A DNA stretch of 64,000 nucleotides from Nissolia schottii. Taxonomy: Eukaryota > Streptophyta > Magnoliopsida > Fabales > Fabaceae. The stretch's first letter is position 1. Every line of letters starts with the position of its first letter. Both the position numbers and the translations under genes were made by a program. The DNA is taken from NCBI GenBank assembly GCA_003254905.1, contig QANU01032482.1:1-64000 (forward strand), given 5' to 3'. Under the pieces are notes generated by a model that did no database searches, was not told the DNA's origin, and saw only the letters and a list, made by a program, of their open reading frames with translations. Below, one piece after another: positions 38,401-50,058 of the stretch.

Positions 38401-39916
38401 AAAACCCCAAAAATAAAAAATATGACAAACAAAAACGAAAATTCTGAAAGAAGAGAACGAACATTAAATGTGGGGTTATAAATGGTGGATACAATTTCGG
38501 TGCAGCATTTTGTTTGAGTTTCGGAGTTTAGTTAGTAGGAATTGAAATTTGAACATGTATCAAGAGTAACGATTTGATAAATGACTAATTATTGCTCCGA
38601 TTCTTTCGCTTGGATTTCGTTTTCTTTGGTCTAACTTATATATAATTAATCATTAAACAACTGCAACCTTATCTTATGAATTCCAGCTAGTCGTTTTGTG
38701 GTCACACCATTATTTTTCTTAGGTACTCAATAATGATAACGTTGTGATTATGAATGAGTATTAAAATGCTAGATCTGACACGAATAATATATTGGCTTTA
38801 GTTACCTTGTGATTGATAATAAAATAGTGGTTTGATTAAGCAAGAACTTATTTGTTTCTTTTTTCCATGGAAGTGGTGGGTGAGAGATTATTTAAATAAA
38901 AAAAATCTTTTTTAAATTAAACGTTCTTGAAATCCACCTAATTCTGTTTAGACTTCGGGCATATAGATCGCAACACAATGGAAAGTTCATAGAAGTTGAA
39001 AACGAGTTAAATCATTTTAATTAATCCTACAATTTCATTGCATTTTCCTTTGCCTCTGCTTTGCATCACATTTGGATAAGGATGACATCAAACAATTTGA
39101 AAAAGTTTCACTATTTTTTGAGAATGTAGCCTTTTTTTTTTCGGAAGAAAAAGATACTCTATTTATTAATATATATTTTGAATTGAATAAGTGGAATAAA
39201 ACAAGAAACCGGTAGGAATGAATGATATTAATTTAATTTTGTTCCCCAAACAAAACAATAACATGTTCCTTACAAGCTTTAAATATAAAGTGCATGCATT
39301 AAACGATTACTCTTATACCATAGAGTAATAACCATAAACTTGACCTCTTTGGTGAAGAGCTTGGGCTTTAACTATGCCGAAAATAATGATGAAGTGATTA
39401 AGAAAGTCTAAGAAGTGATTTCTCATGTGGGTTGAAGGCATTTCCAGTGTGACTGAAGATTGTTTAAAGGTTTTTAATAGGATCTAGTGTTGTGTTAGGC
39501 TTTGGTTACAGTGTCTTGTGTTTTTTTTTTTCCTTTCCGTGTGTGGCTGCTCTTGTGGCTTGCCGTGCAGCCTATTGGCTCTTGTATTTTATTTGCTCCT
39601 CTCTATGAGAGTTTGAGGGTCTTTTTTACTTATATATAAAAAATATGCATAAATTAAGAAGACGTTAGAAAAAATAAAGAATATATCAAATTTAACTTTA
39701 GGACTTCTCTGGCTAATCTGGTAAATTCATCAGAAAGTGTGAACAAAACTAAATTAATTATAGTATAGTAGTGAGGAAAAAAATTAAAAACATAATGTAT
39801 TACCTTTTCTTTTTCTTTTTTTTTTTTTCATTTTAAAAATGTTCAGTCCTTTCTCTTGGTGACTTACAGAGAAGGCTTTCAATTTCTATAAATTAACTCT
39901 AATATTGCAAGGAAAA
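38401..39916. other. Intergenic DNA with a possible LINE-like tail
   Basis: Mostly A/T-rich. Bases 39480-39645 (GTGTGGCTGCTCTTG, TTTGCTCCTCTCTATGAG, then an A/T-rich end) resemble the 3' end of a plant non-LTR element, but no coding sequence supports it. Confidence 0.3.
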
Positions 39917-40085
39917 CACTACTTTGCGGCAGAGACGGTTTTGACGCAAATTTATGATGGAATTTGCATGGAGGCAAATCAGTCACGAATTTGCGATAGG
40001 CAGGTTTGTGATGAAATTTGTGGTGGAATTAGCAGCAATAGTAATTTTTTAGTAGAATATTTTGTTGTGGAAAATAAATAAATAT
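39917..40085 (+). mobile_element. CACTA-type transposon left end
   Basis: Starts CACTACTTTGCGGCAGAGAC and carries repeated GAATTTGC/GAAATTTGTGG motifs as subterminal repeats. The inverted terminus at 47085 begins CACTACTTGAAAAACAG and has the same kind of motifs, so the two may be ends of one element or family. The 3-bp target repeats do not match (AAA versus ATT). Confidence 0.45.
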
Positions 40086-41500
40086 GTAGTATTTTATCAA
40101 ATTAATTAGGAATAAAACAAAAATAGAAAATGGGTTTGGGACCAAACCCTAACAGAACTTGGCATGGGCCGCAGAGGCAGTGGGGGAGTACCTCTGAAGC
40201 TCGCGGAATTGTAACAACAGAAAGGGAATGGACAGTAGCAAAACTAATATGGGAAGAGAAAGAAGGAGAGAGAAGATAAGTTGGTGTATGTTGGTCTCTG
40301 GTGGGTTGCAAATAAATAGGTTTGATTGCTTAATTTTTCTGTTGGGCTCAATAACCATAATGGCTCAAACAGCTACAAAGCACCAACAGATATAAGTGCA
40401 AGTGACACAATCCACAGCAAGTCTCCAACGGTTATGTGCAAAATATCTGGGCCAAAAAATAAAACTATAAGTAAAAGAGCCCATTGGACTTACACGCGCG
40501 TGACGAGAAGCGATGAGGCAGGGCAGCACGCGTGTGTGTTATAGGCAATGCCCAAGTCGACATTACTAGCCCAATACCAAAGTATTTAATAGTAAACCAA
40601 CTTTACTTATAAAAGGCTTCCATGAAGCCAACTTTAAGTAATGTGGGACTTTGGCTTTACCACAACACATAGACTAAGTTTCATACACTCTCAAAGACCC
40701 AATATATCCAAAAATCTCCCACGTGTTTCAAACTCAGGAGAGTAAACCGAGAATGGCATGCATCGATGAAGTATCCAAAAGGATTTGAACTTGGCCTTAG
40801 GTACCAGTGGATGACAACCCTATAAAAGCGTGGTAGAGAAAACTTTTTGAACCTTGCTTCTAAAATAATGGTTGAAGTGCGCCCACTAACCACATAACAT
40901 TCTCACGAGAAATGTTGCTATTAGCAATTTTGCATGTTTTGGGCATGCACTATATCCTGGAATCATGAGAGCTCTAGAGTTTATGCCTTAAACTCATAGA
41001 GGACGACATCATCCTTACTCTCACTTAGGTAGCATCTATCAAGAGTATGTTGTAACTAATACCCCACTCCCAAATGAGGGTTATTGATCCATTAAAAGTT
41101 TAAAAGTTCAACCTCATACCCCATTGCAGTGGTACTACCATACACCATAGGGAGGGACTTATCACTAAACATCTCATATATATGGCAAAAAACATAATAG
41201 AGGTGACAATACCCCAGGAGACTCGTATGAATTCGTTTACCACATTGAACCACCTTCATGGGATCTCCAATCACCATGGTTATGTTTCAATCATAATGGG
41301 CATCAGTCTCATCCCCCTCAATATTTCACTCACCAATATCCTATCAAGTGGCCTCATTAGAGGATCAACCAAATTCTTCTTTAACATAAAAAAAATCCAT
41401 GGATATCACATTATTTTCAATCAGCTGCCTCGCAATATAATGCTGCAATCTGATATGCTAGCTTTTCCATTATAAATTTAGTTTTTTGCTCGAGCAATAG
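40086..41500. other. Unclassified repeat-like DNA
   Basis: Bases 40100-40560 are GC-richer, with minus-strand frames of about 70 residues that I do not recognise; a captured gene fragment is possible if the CACTA ends belong together. Bases 40560-41490 resemble leader or tail DNA of LTR retrotransposons, without a clear domain. Confidence 0.35.
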
Positions 41501-42941
41501 TGACACACACCAAAACGTCATAATTCTAGTATGTAATCAAATAATAATTTATAAAACTAATTAACCCCAAAAACGTAATAAATGGGCTAACTTAGGTTGT
41601 CTCAAAAGGAAGCAAATCAAACTATTAAAATAAAACTGAGGGCTATTTATTTTCAAATTAAGATATTAAATTCAACAATAATAATAAGCAATACCATGCA
41701 TACAGTTCTTCATAGATCAAGGGTTAATTATCATCAATTCCATAAATCAATGTTCATAAAAGGATTGTTGTTTATTAGCTAAAAATCTCTAACTAACATG
41801 CAATTCACCTAAGAGATCACGACTGCATTCTCCTAGAAATTAACTAGTACAAGCATTAACAACCAAAATCTCGGTCTTAACTACCCATGCCAATTTCTTA
41901 ACCAATTGCACAACTTAATCTAATCAGATTAATCCCCAATTCCCTTCACTGGCTTGGATAATTCTCATTGACCAACTTGAATTACCAATCCTAAGAAATC
42001 CTAATTTGACAAATCCTACGATCGTCAAGATTCATGAATTAGAATTATTCCTAACTAATAGCATGTGATTACTATGTTATCAATCAGAAAAGAATTAGGG
42101 AAAATTATGAATCATACATTAAGCATAAGAACCTCAAATTAATCCTAATCATAAAATTACCACATGCAAGGAATTAGAAAATTACTCCTCCATGGATGGA
42201 GGATGCAAACTCATAATATAAATAAAAAGAATAGAAAAACAACAACAAAAAATTAAGGAAAAAAACCTGAATAAATTGATGAAAGTAAATACTTGAGTTC
42301 GAGAACAATTGGAAGCTTGTGTGTGAATGTAATAGCTCCAATAATTCTTGAATAATGTAAACTAATACCTAAGCACCACTAAAATCAACCTAAGTATAGA
42401 AAATAAAAGAGAGAATGCAGAGAAAAAAGATTGGTGGTAGATTATGAGAATATGTCTTTCCCCTTCTTCACGCTAGGTTTAATTATAACACCAGGGTGCA
42501 CCAAAATAGGGTTCTAGTCTTCATCAGGTCGAAAATCCTCTCGGGTCATCGCTGTAATGATAGGGATCTCCACAAGTGTTGCAGCGGTGTGGGCACACTA
42601 CAACGGGTCGCTACTTCTAACACTGCAATGGTTTAAGCATATTGCAATGGTATTATAGGAGCTTCTGCACTCCAATTCTCCATCTTAGCTCCTTTTGCAA
42701 TTATTCTTGCACCAGTACTTGATCCATTGTGGTTCTAAAAACTTAAACACGAGGTGTTAAATACATAGTTTACTCAAGATAATTAAAACATTGAAAAATG
42801 GTGCGTTAAATTGCATTTTTCTCAATTTTACATCAAAGAGGAAAATGTGTGAAACATATAAATTAAGCATTAATATTGCACATTTTTAGGCTAAAATATT
42901 TAATTATGGAATAATGAAATAGGGTATAAAACCCTATATCA
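41501..42941 (-). mobile_element. Family-A LTR (probable 3' LTR of a minus-strand Gypsy element)
   Basis: Starts TGACACACACCAAAACG and ends CCCTATATCA, matching the other family-A LTRs end to end. On the minus strand it follows a purine-rich tract (AGTGTGAGGTATTT). No simple 5-bp target repeat is seen. Its variable cassette (about 42530-42660) uses CATTGCAGTG/CACTGCAATGG-like motifs. Confidence 0.8.
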
Positions 42942-44611
42942 AAATACCTCACACTTGAATAATTACATGTCCTCATGCAAGGAACTAAGAACGGAAACAA
43001 ACTAAAAATAAAAAGAAAAGAAAAACAAAGAAAGAAAAATCTTTTTGGTGCGAAAACCCTATTTATACATACCCCTACAAAAGCTGCAAAACTCAGGGAG
43101 ACACTTAAGTCAACTCACTAACTATCAGACAATTGTGCAATACATATGACAATCCATGAATATAGTACATTCAGACAAGGGATAGCATCACTATGAACAA
43201 AAATTAATTTTCATGGCATAAAAATCATGAGTATAGAATAAATAAAGGTATGTTAAAATCAATTGGGTCTCACCCGATAGAGTGTATCATTCATCACTCA
43301 TTGCATAAGTTCATCCACTACTAGCTCAAACACTACACTAGAGTCGCCTACATAGGCATGATTTTCTTCTAAGCATCACAGATCATCAACTAAAAATGAC
43401 ATGCATCAAGAGGTCTTTTAAAGGTTGTAACGGGGCCAAGGTCAATGTGGGATATTATATGGCCAGTGAGCTAAAGCCTAAGACATAGTAGAAATAATGG
43501 CATATGTATTAACCAATGGTGCAAGGACCTTGATCTCTACTAGGTCATTTTTGTCCTTCAACTAGCCAGGTTACAAGTTTGCAAAAACTTTACTCACTTT
43601 TTTTCACTTTCTTTTTCCACACTTTTTTCTTCTTCTCCTTTTTTTTCTTTTCAATATTTTTCCAACATTCTTGGGAAAATTGTTACCACTTGTCCACTAG
43701 CTCAACAGAGAGTTTTTGTTGGTGCACTGAATTTGTTGTTTTATGGATTTGTTGCCTCAAAATTCCTGTGTATGGGAAAATTTTATTGATTTTCAACCAA
43801 TAAAAACATTTGTGGTCTCTCTCCCCCTACTTTGAATGCTGCATGTCCTCATGTAACCCCATACTTGTTGCTTAGCACATATGAAATAATTTACCATAAT
43901 TCTCCTAAGCCTTAAAGCTAGGTATGTCGTGGTTTTTTCTTGGTTCTCGACTTGTATTGTGCTAATAATCAACAAAAAGGCTAAATGGCTCAAATGCACT
44001 AGCAAGGGTCAAACATTCAAGGTAGGCTAGTATGGATATGTAAGCTAAAATCACAAGGAATGCCTCGATCACGTCACATGTCATGCATAATAGTGAAAGT
44101 GTAATACAAAGAATCAGACAATTTCTAGGCTTGATCTCTAGTGAGTGTGTACAAACAAAGAAAACAATGGCGTGTAATGTTGCCATCCTATTTATGACTC
44201 AAAATCTCACTAGGTAATTTCATCCAATTAATCAAAATATGCTAGGATGTATTAAATTCTCAATCCAACATAATGCCTAAACATATATAACACAAAGAAA
44301 TTCATAGTTTACAAATCAACCATCACTAATATGAATTTCCTCTACTCATTAATTCCCACATATATTGCACAGTTAATCAAAATAAAACATTATCCTAAGC
44401 ATGCAAAAAATTGATAAAAATAAGAAACCTCCCACCCCACACTTATAGAAGTGCATCGATCTTAGTGCACAAGATAGGGCAAGAACAAAAGAAAAAACTA
44501 AAGGTAAGGAAAGTAAAACTCACAAACGGTGGGTTGCCTCCTACCCAACGCTTTTGTTTAACGTCCTAAAGTTGGATGACTGGCATCTTCATCATGGAGG
44601 CTCATGGGTAG
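42942..44611 (-). mobile_element. 3' untranslated internal region of a Ty3/Gypsy element
   Basis: Read on the minus strand, this contains GACGTTAAACAAAAGCG, GGAGGCAACCC and then AAGTGTGGGGTGGGAGG, a signature found before the 3' LTR of many Tat/Athila-type plant Gypsy elements. It leads directly into the LTR at 41501-42941. No gag or pol coding remains; the upstream part has been cut off by the plus-oriented LTR at 44612. Confidence 0.65.
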
Positions 44612-45998
44612 TGATAGGGGGTTTTATACACAATTTCATTATTCCATAATTGAACAATGTATCTTAAAAATGTGTGATTTTAATGCTTAATTAATATGTT
44701 TTATAAATTATCCTCTTTATGCTTAATTGTGAAAAATGTAATTAATAGCACCATTTTGAATGATTGTAGCTATCTTGAGTAACGTGTGCATTTAACGTCT
44801 TGTGTTTGAGTTGTTAGAATCACATGGGATCGAGTACTGGTGCGAGAATTGGTGCAAAAGGAGCTAAAACAAAAGAGCAGAGTGGAGTGCAAGTAAGTGA
44901 CTTCGGAAGGACGCTACAACACATTGTGGGCATTGCAGGGTGCCCACAGTACTACAAAGCGAGTTTAAGCTTTATGTCATTGTAGCACTGTGGACGTACT
45001 ACAAAGCGAACCAGAGAGTGATTTTTTGCCTGATGCAAACTTGAACCATATTTGTACACACTTTGAAGTTATAAATAGACATTGGGTGAATGAAAACACA
45101 ACTCCATAATCTACCTCCATAGTTAGGTTTTATAATTTTTCTCTTTTATTTTCTGCACTTTAGGTTTATGTTAGTAGTGCTTAGTTGTTAGTTCTTCAAG
45201 GATTGTTAGAGCTCTCACATTGACAACCAAGCTTTCAATTATTCAGAAAGCCAATTACTTTCTCCATTTATTTTATTCAAGTTTCACTTATTTTAATTCT
45301 CTGTTATTTTTAACTCTATTTTATGTGTTTTAATCCTCCATATATGGATGTGTAATTTTCTAATACCTTGCATGAGATAATTTTAGGATTAGGATTAATT
45401 AGAGGTTCCTATGCTTAATGATTATTCATAATTTTCTATCCTTCTACTCTAATTGATGACATAATGATCACATGTTATTAATTAGGGTTAATTCTAAATT
45501 AATGAACCTTGATGATTGTAGGATTTGTTGAATTAGCTAGGATTTATTAGGATTAGTAATTCAAGTTAGTCAATGAGAATTATCTAAGCCGGTAAAGGGA
45601 ATTGGGGATTAATTTGGTCGGATAAAGTTGTGGAATTGGGTAATAAAATTAATATAGGTATTTGAGATCAAGATCTTGGTTTTTAATTCTTGTACTAATT
45701 AATGCTTAGGAGAAAGAGATCGTGATCTCTTCGGTGAATTGTATGTTAGTTGGAGATCTCTAGCTAATAAACTACAACTCCTTTTATGAACATTATTTTG
45801 CGGAACCAATGATACATGATCCTTGATCTTAGAAGAACCGTATGCATGGTATTGCTTTTATTTCGTGTGTTTTATTTTATTTTATTTTATTTGTAAAAAC
45901 CATTAAACCCCCAAATTTACTTTATCCAAACAGAATATAATTGAATTGCTTACTCTTCTTTATGAGACGTCCTACGTTAGCCCCTTTTGCTACATTTT
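44612..45998 (+). mobile_element. Family-A LTR in opposite orientation, right end missing
   Basis: Starts TGATAGGGGGTTTTATAC and aligns with 57908-59427 until about 45990, where it is cut by the CACTA-derived array. A TATA-like TTATAAATAGACA is near 45070, with a variable cassette just upstream (about 44920-45020) using ACTACAAAGCGA and GCATTGCAGG motifs. Confidence 0.75.
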
Positions 45999-46000
45999 TT

Positions 46001-46438
46001 GTTACCGTCGAATTTATCCGAGGGTAACCTGTCAACCATTACAAACACACGAAAATGTGTGCCCGTTCATATTTTGAGACTGTTATTGTCAAATTTTTTT
46101 CGACAGTAACTAGTCGAACGTTACAAGCATGGGAAAAACGTGTATCTGTTCATATTTCAAGACTGTTTTCATTGAATGTTTTCGATGGTAACTAGTCGAA
46201 CATTACAAGTGTAGTGAAAACGCATGTCCGTACATATTCTGAGGTTGTTACCATTGGATAATTCTGACGCTAACTACTCGAACATTGGAAGCGTGGGAAA
46301 AACGTATGTCTCTCCATATTTCGGGGCTGCTATTGTCGACTATTTTTTACGATAACTACTCGAACGTTAAGTGCATGGGGAACACGTGCGTCTCCTCATA
46401 TTTCAAGCCTGGTACCGTCGGACTTGTCCGACGGTAAG
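46001..46438 (+). repeat. Tandem array, five 81-83 bp units each with a small palindrome
   Basis: Units start near 46001, 46082, 46165, 46247 and 46329, with a partial sixth at 46411. Each begins with a GTTACCGTCG...CGACGGTAAC-like inverted repeat, followed by AGTCGAACATTACAAG-like sequence and TGTCCGTTCATATTT-like sequence. Confidence 0.85.
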
Positions 46439-46763
46439 GGAACTAATCATTTCAAAAGTTATTATTACAATTATCGTCGGTCTCATCCGATGATAAATTT
46501 TAGACTAATAAATGCTTTGTGTTGCCGTCATTAACTTCCGACAGTAACACGTTCACCTCATCACGCGCCCCTTGGTGCCAACTGTTACCGACGGTGTTAC
46601 TGACGAAAAATTTGTTCCGACGATAATCGTGACCAAAATTGCTCCAGTTCAACTTAAAAGGCGTTACCATAGGTGGATTTTATTTGTTATTTTCAACAAT
46701 AATACCGTCAGATGGGGTTCCGAAGGTAACCATCCGACGGTAATTTGCATGTTTCTGATAGTG
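46001..46763 (+). mobile_element. CACTA-type transposon right end with subterminal hairpin repeats
   Basis: The terminus reads GTTTCTGATAGTG, which inverted is CACTATCAGAAAC, a CACTA terminus. Inside it are many CCGTCGG/CCGACGG motifs, typical of CACTA subterminal repeats where transposase binds. Five tandem units of about 82 bp occupy 46001-46410. No transposase and no matching left end are visible, so this is a fragment. Confidence 0.7.
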
Positions 46764-46985
46764 AATTTAACTATTCCAGATACAGGGTACCCATAGGTAC
46801 GGGGAAAGTAACCCTCGCTCGCACCCTATTAATTAGTAAGCAGATATTAAAAAAATCTATCGGCATAACCATAGGGCGGAAATTTTTCCCCATATCCGCC
46901 CATCATAGGTATTACTGGCTCACAGGTATCTACACGTATGGGTAAAATTGTTAGGTCTATTCCTTCCTATGGTTTTGTGAGTACC
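46764..46985. mobile_element. Fragment of the hAT-like family seen at 20998-21411
   Basis: Shares CCCATATCCGCCCAT (compare CCCATATCCACTCCAT), GGTATTAC and a terminal GTAAAATTGTTAGGTCT (compare ATAAAATTGTCGAGCCT). Only part of the element is present. Confidence 0.5.
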
Positions 46986-47085
46986 CTACTTTCAGTGCAA
47001 ATTCCGTCACAAACCTTTTTTTTGGCAGAATTTGCTTGATTGGCAGCAAATTTTTCTGTCACAAATCACTGTTTTTCAAGTAGTG
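46986..47085 (+). mobile_element. CACTA-type right end
   Basis: Ends CAAGTAGTG; inverted it begins CACTACTTGAAAAACAGTG, then has TTTGTGAC and CAAATTCTGCC repeats. Possible partner of the left end at 39917. Confidence 0.5.
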
Positions 47086-47659
47086 ATTGTATTTTTTTGA
47101 AATATTTTACATGCTCAATCGTAAATACGGTTAAAAGAGGTTTGTTTTATGTTTAACTGTGTGAAATTAATTATTTTTCATTTCAATCTGCTAGATGAAA
47201 TTATTCTTCATTTTAGTTTGTCTGTTAGATTACTTAACAAAAATTGTTAGCTATATTAGTTAGTTCAGTCTTAGAAGAGCACTTGCCTGTTATTACGTGT
47301 GCCGCCTATTGTATACTCCATAAGCCTTGGCTCACCTTGTGCTCATTTTGATTCCAATCCTTTCTCTTCAATTTTTCAGATTAATTACCATTGCAGTTTC
47401 TCATATGTTAGAACTTTGTAACATTGCTCTCACCACTTAAATAACTAAAAATCACTATTTATTTGAATTACAGTTATCATATGTTTGATTTGAGTATTTA
47501 TAATTTGTATACGAATAACATGTTTATTATATCCTACAAAACTATTTTTTGTACTAGTTATCATAAACACCCTGTGACACATTTGAAAAATATAAAATTT
47601 ATGTAATTAATATTATAAACTAATTTTGTATACTATTATATATAATTTTTTAATGATTA
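47086..47659. other. AT-rich spacer, nothing recognised
   Basis: No gene or repeat boundary seen between the CACTA end and the Mutator-like element. Confidence 0.45.
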
Positions 47660-47668
47660 TAAATATTA

Positions 47669-49213
47669 GGGTTAAATAAATTTTTGACCTAATATATAGC
47701 TCTTTTAAATTTGCACCCTAATAAAAAAAATTGAATTTGGTACCTAATAAAATTTTTTGGTTGTTTTTGGCCATTGTCATTAGGTTCGATTGTTAAATGA
47801 TGATGCGGCTATCAAAAGGGACACTTGTGAAGTTGCACATGCCACTTGACCCACCTATACTAACCCACCCATTAGCTCAGCATCATACTCAACCCTTCCC
47901 TAATTACTTAACCCATTAAAAAAATTCTAAATCTTGCCTAAATTCATCATTTCTCTTCATCACCTCCTTCATAACAATATTCTCCTTGCCTAGATTTATC
48001 ACCATCTTCATCACTATTCATTGTGCCAAGATTCACCACCACCAACAACAACAACAGATCCAAAGCCCTTCACAGCTCCAACAACAGGTCCCCAAATCCC
48101 AAACCAACCCAGATCCATTAATAGGCTTCCTGACCCATGCATCGATCAGTTGTCAACACCAACTACAACCAGATTAAAAATTCAAGAAGGAAGAAGAAGA
48201 AGATGGAGTACGATCGAGCGGCGACACACAAAAATCTGGAGGAGGTGCACACATTGATTAATTCAGGGCATGCAGGGTGGTTGGTATGAGCGACCGTTCT
48301 TGTGGAAAACATTGAAAGCGATGATGAAGAACACGCCTAGATTTAGGATCATGATGAAGGCAAGGACCTACCGGGAAGGATAGCGTCGTATAAGCCTTCA
48401 CGTGGTAGGTGCGACAGTAGGTGACGTTGGTGGGTGGCAGTGAGGGTGGATGACAGGTTGTGGCAAAGAGGCCGGGGAGAGGGGATGGGGAGAATGAGAT
48501 CTAGAGATGATGGTTGCCACATTCTGGCCTTTGTTGTTGTTGTTGTTGTTGTTGTTGTTTCCCACCCAGCTCAGGGGCCTTTATTGTTGTTTCCCATCTC
48601 TTTGGTCTTTTATTCTCACGATCGATGGTGTGGTGATGATGGTGGGCTAGTGAGGGTGAGAATGAGAGAGTTAGATCGTGAAGGATGGGTAGAAGCCGTG
48701 ATTGGTGGTGGCTGTGAGGGTTGGGTGGTTGAAGATGAAGGTCATCGTAATGACCACTAATCTTCATCAATCTCCATCATACAAGTCACTAGCTAGCTCT
48801 TCATTAATGTGGTTTTGCTTTTGGTAATGATCCTCTTGGTTCATTAATAACCTGGAAGAGTAAGAAGAGGAAGAATATAAGAATTAGGGGATGGAAGTGA
48901 ACAAGAGGAATTGGGGATTAATTTGGTTTAATTTAGGGTTTTCAATTTGGGTTAATTAGGTATATTAGAGAACTACGTCGGGTTTGGGCTAATGAGTGGT
49001 TAGTGTACGTGGGTTAAGTGGTAGGTGCAAGGCACATGCCACTTGCCACTTGGCACATGTTCCTTTTGAACGGAAACGTCATCATTTAACACTTCAATCT
49101 AGTGATAGAGACAAAAAACCAACAAAAAAAAATTATTAAGTACCAAACTCAATTTTTTTTAAGTTACAAATTCAAAAAGAACTAAATATTAAGGCTAAGA
49201 ATTTATTTAACCG
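47669..49213. mobile_element. Non-autonomous Mutator-like element (MULE), TSD TAAATATTA
   Basis: Perfect 9-bp direct repeats TAAATATTA lie at 47660-47668 and 49214-49222, the hallmark of Mutator insertion. The ends are long terminal inverted repeats: GGGTTAAATAAATTTTTGAC on the left pairs with the inverted right end CGGTTAAATAAATTCTTAGC, and similarity extends some 250 bp inward with gaps (GCACATGCCACTTG on the left matches GGCACATGCCACTTG inverted). Total 1545 bp, with no transposase. The interior (48000-48780) is GC-richer, has CAA and GTT runs and frames of 60-108 residues that I do not recognise. It may be captured host DNA, as in Pack-MULEs, but no source gene is identified. Confidence 0.88.
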
Positions 49214-49222
49214 TAAATATTA

Positions 49223-49293
49223 AATACTTTAGTAACATAATATACATTTAAATCACTGTTAAAAAGTTATATCATTCAAAAGTCATAACCATC

Positions 49294-49344
<51 letters not shown>

Positions 49345-50005
49345 TTTTTACATCATTACATGTATGCAAATACTTAATTAATTTTTTTTCCATGACCCAT
49401 TTATATTTTTTTTATGAAAACAAAATTTTATTCATAGATAAGCCTAATTACATTAATAAATTGAAATAAAAAATTTATCAGATCTAATGTAAATAAGAAG
49501 GAAAAACATTTTGTATTTTGAACTAACTCAGTATATAGCTCTACTCCTTGCCTTAAGATTATTGATGTCTAAACATCTTTCATATCAGAGACTAACCCGA
49601 AAAATGCTTCAGTTTAAAAAATGTATTATATCTCTTTTAGTCATAAATCTAATCGTCTTTGTCATTTATAACAACCTACAAAAGAAAGAACCACAAAACA
49701 TACCAATACAACCACGATGGGACCAAAACAACTACAAAGGAAAAAAAATAAAAAAATACAATATTAGTTATTTTAAGAAATGAAAAATATGAATGACTAT
49801 GCTCTAGATTTGAGCCTTTTATTCAATAAAAAAAACTTAAGCAATGAAAAAAAAATTGGTAGAGTTATCATAAAAAAAAGATGATGATAGTTCCTCCTCT
49901 CTATCACTCACAAAGGAAAGACAAAAGAAGACAGAGAAGAGAGAAAAATTAAAATTCCATTTATATTCTTATTACAAGCTATAAAGACTCGATCGTCCAT
50001 CGAGC

Positions 50006-50058
<53 letters not shown>

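Noticed and set aside
40102-40544. Small genes on either strand
   Set aside because: No recognisable domain, overlapping frames, and a setting between transposon ends; not supportable as genes.
43579-43803. Phe-rich small protein
   Set aside because: Translation of a T-rich tract in retrotransposon internal sequence.
46001-46438. CRISPR-like array
   Set aside because: Units are head-to-tail tandem repeats with degenerate sequence and no constant repeat/unique spacer pattern, in a plant nuclear context.
48434-48770. A 108-residue plus frame and an 89-residue minus frame as host genes
   Set aside because: Both lie inside the Mutator-like element, overlap each other and contain a GTT microsatellite. 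They are kept only as possible captured DNA.
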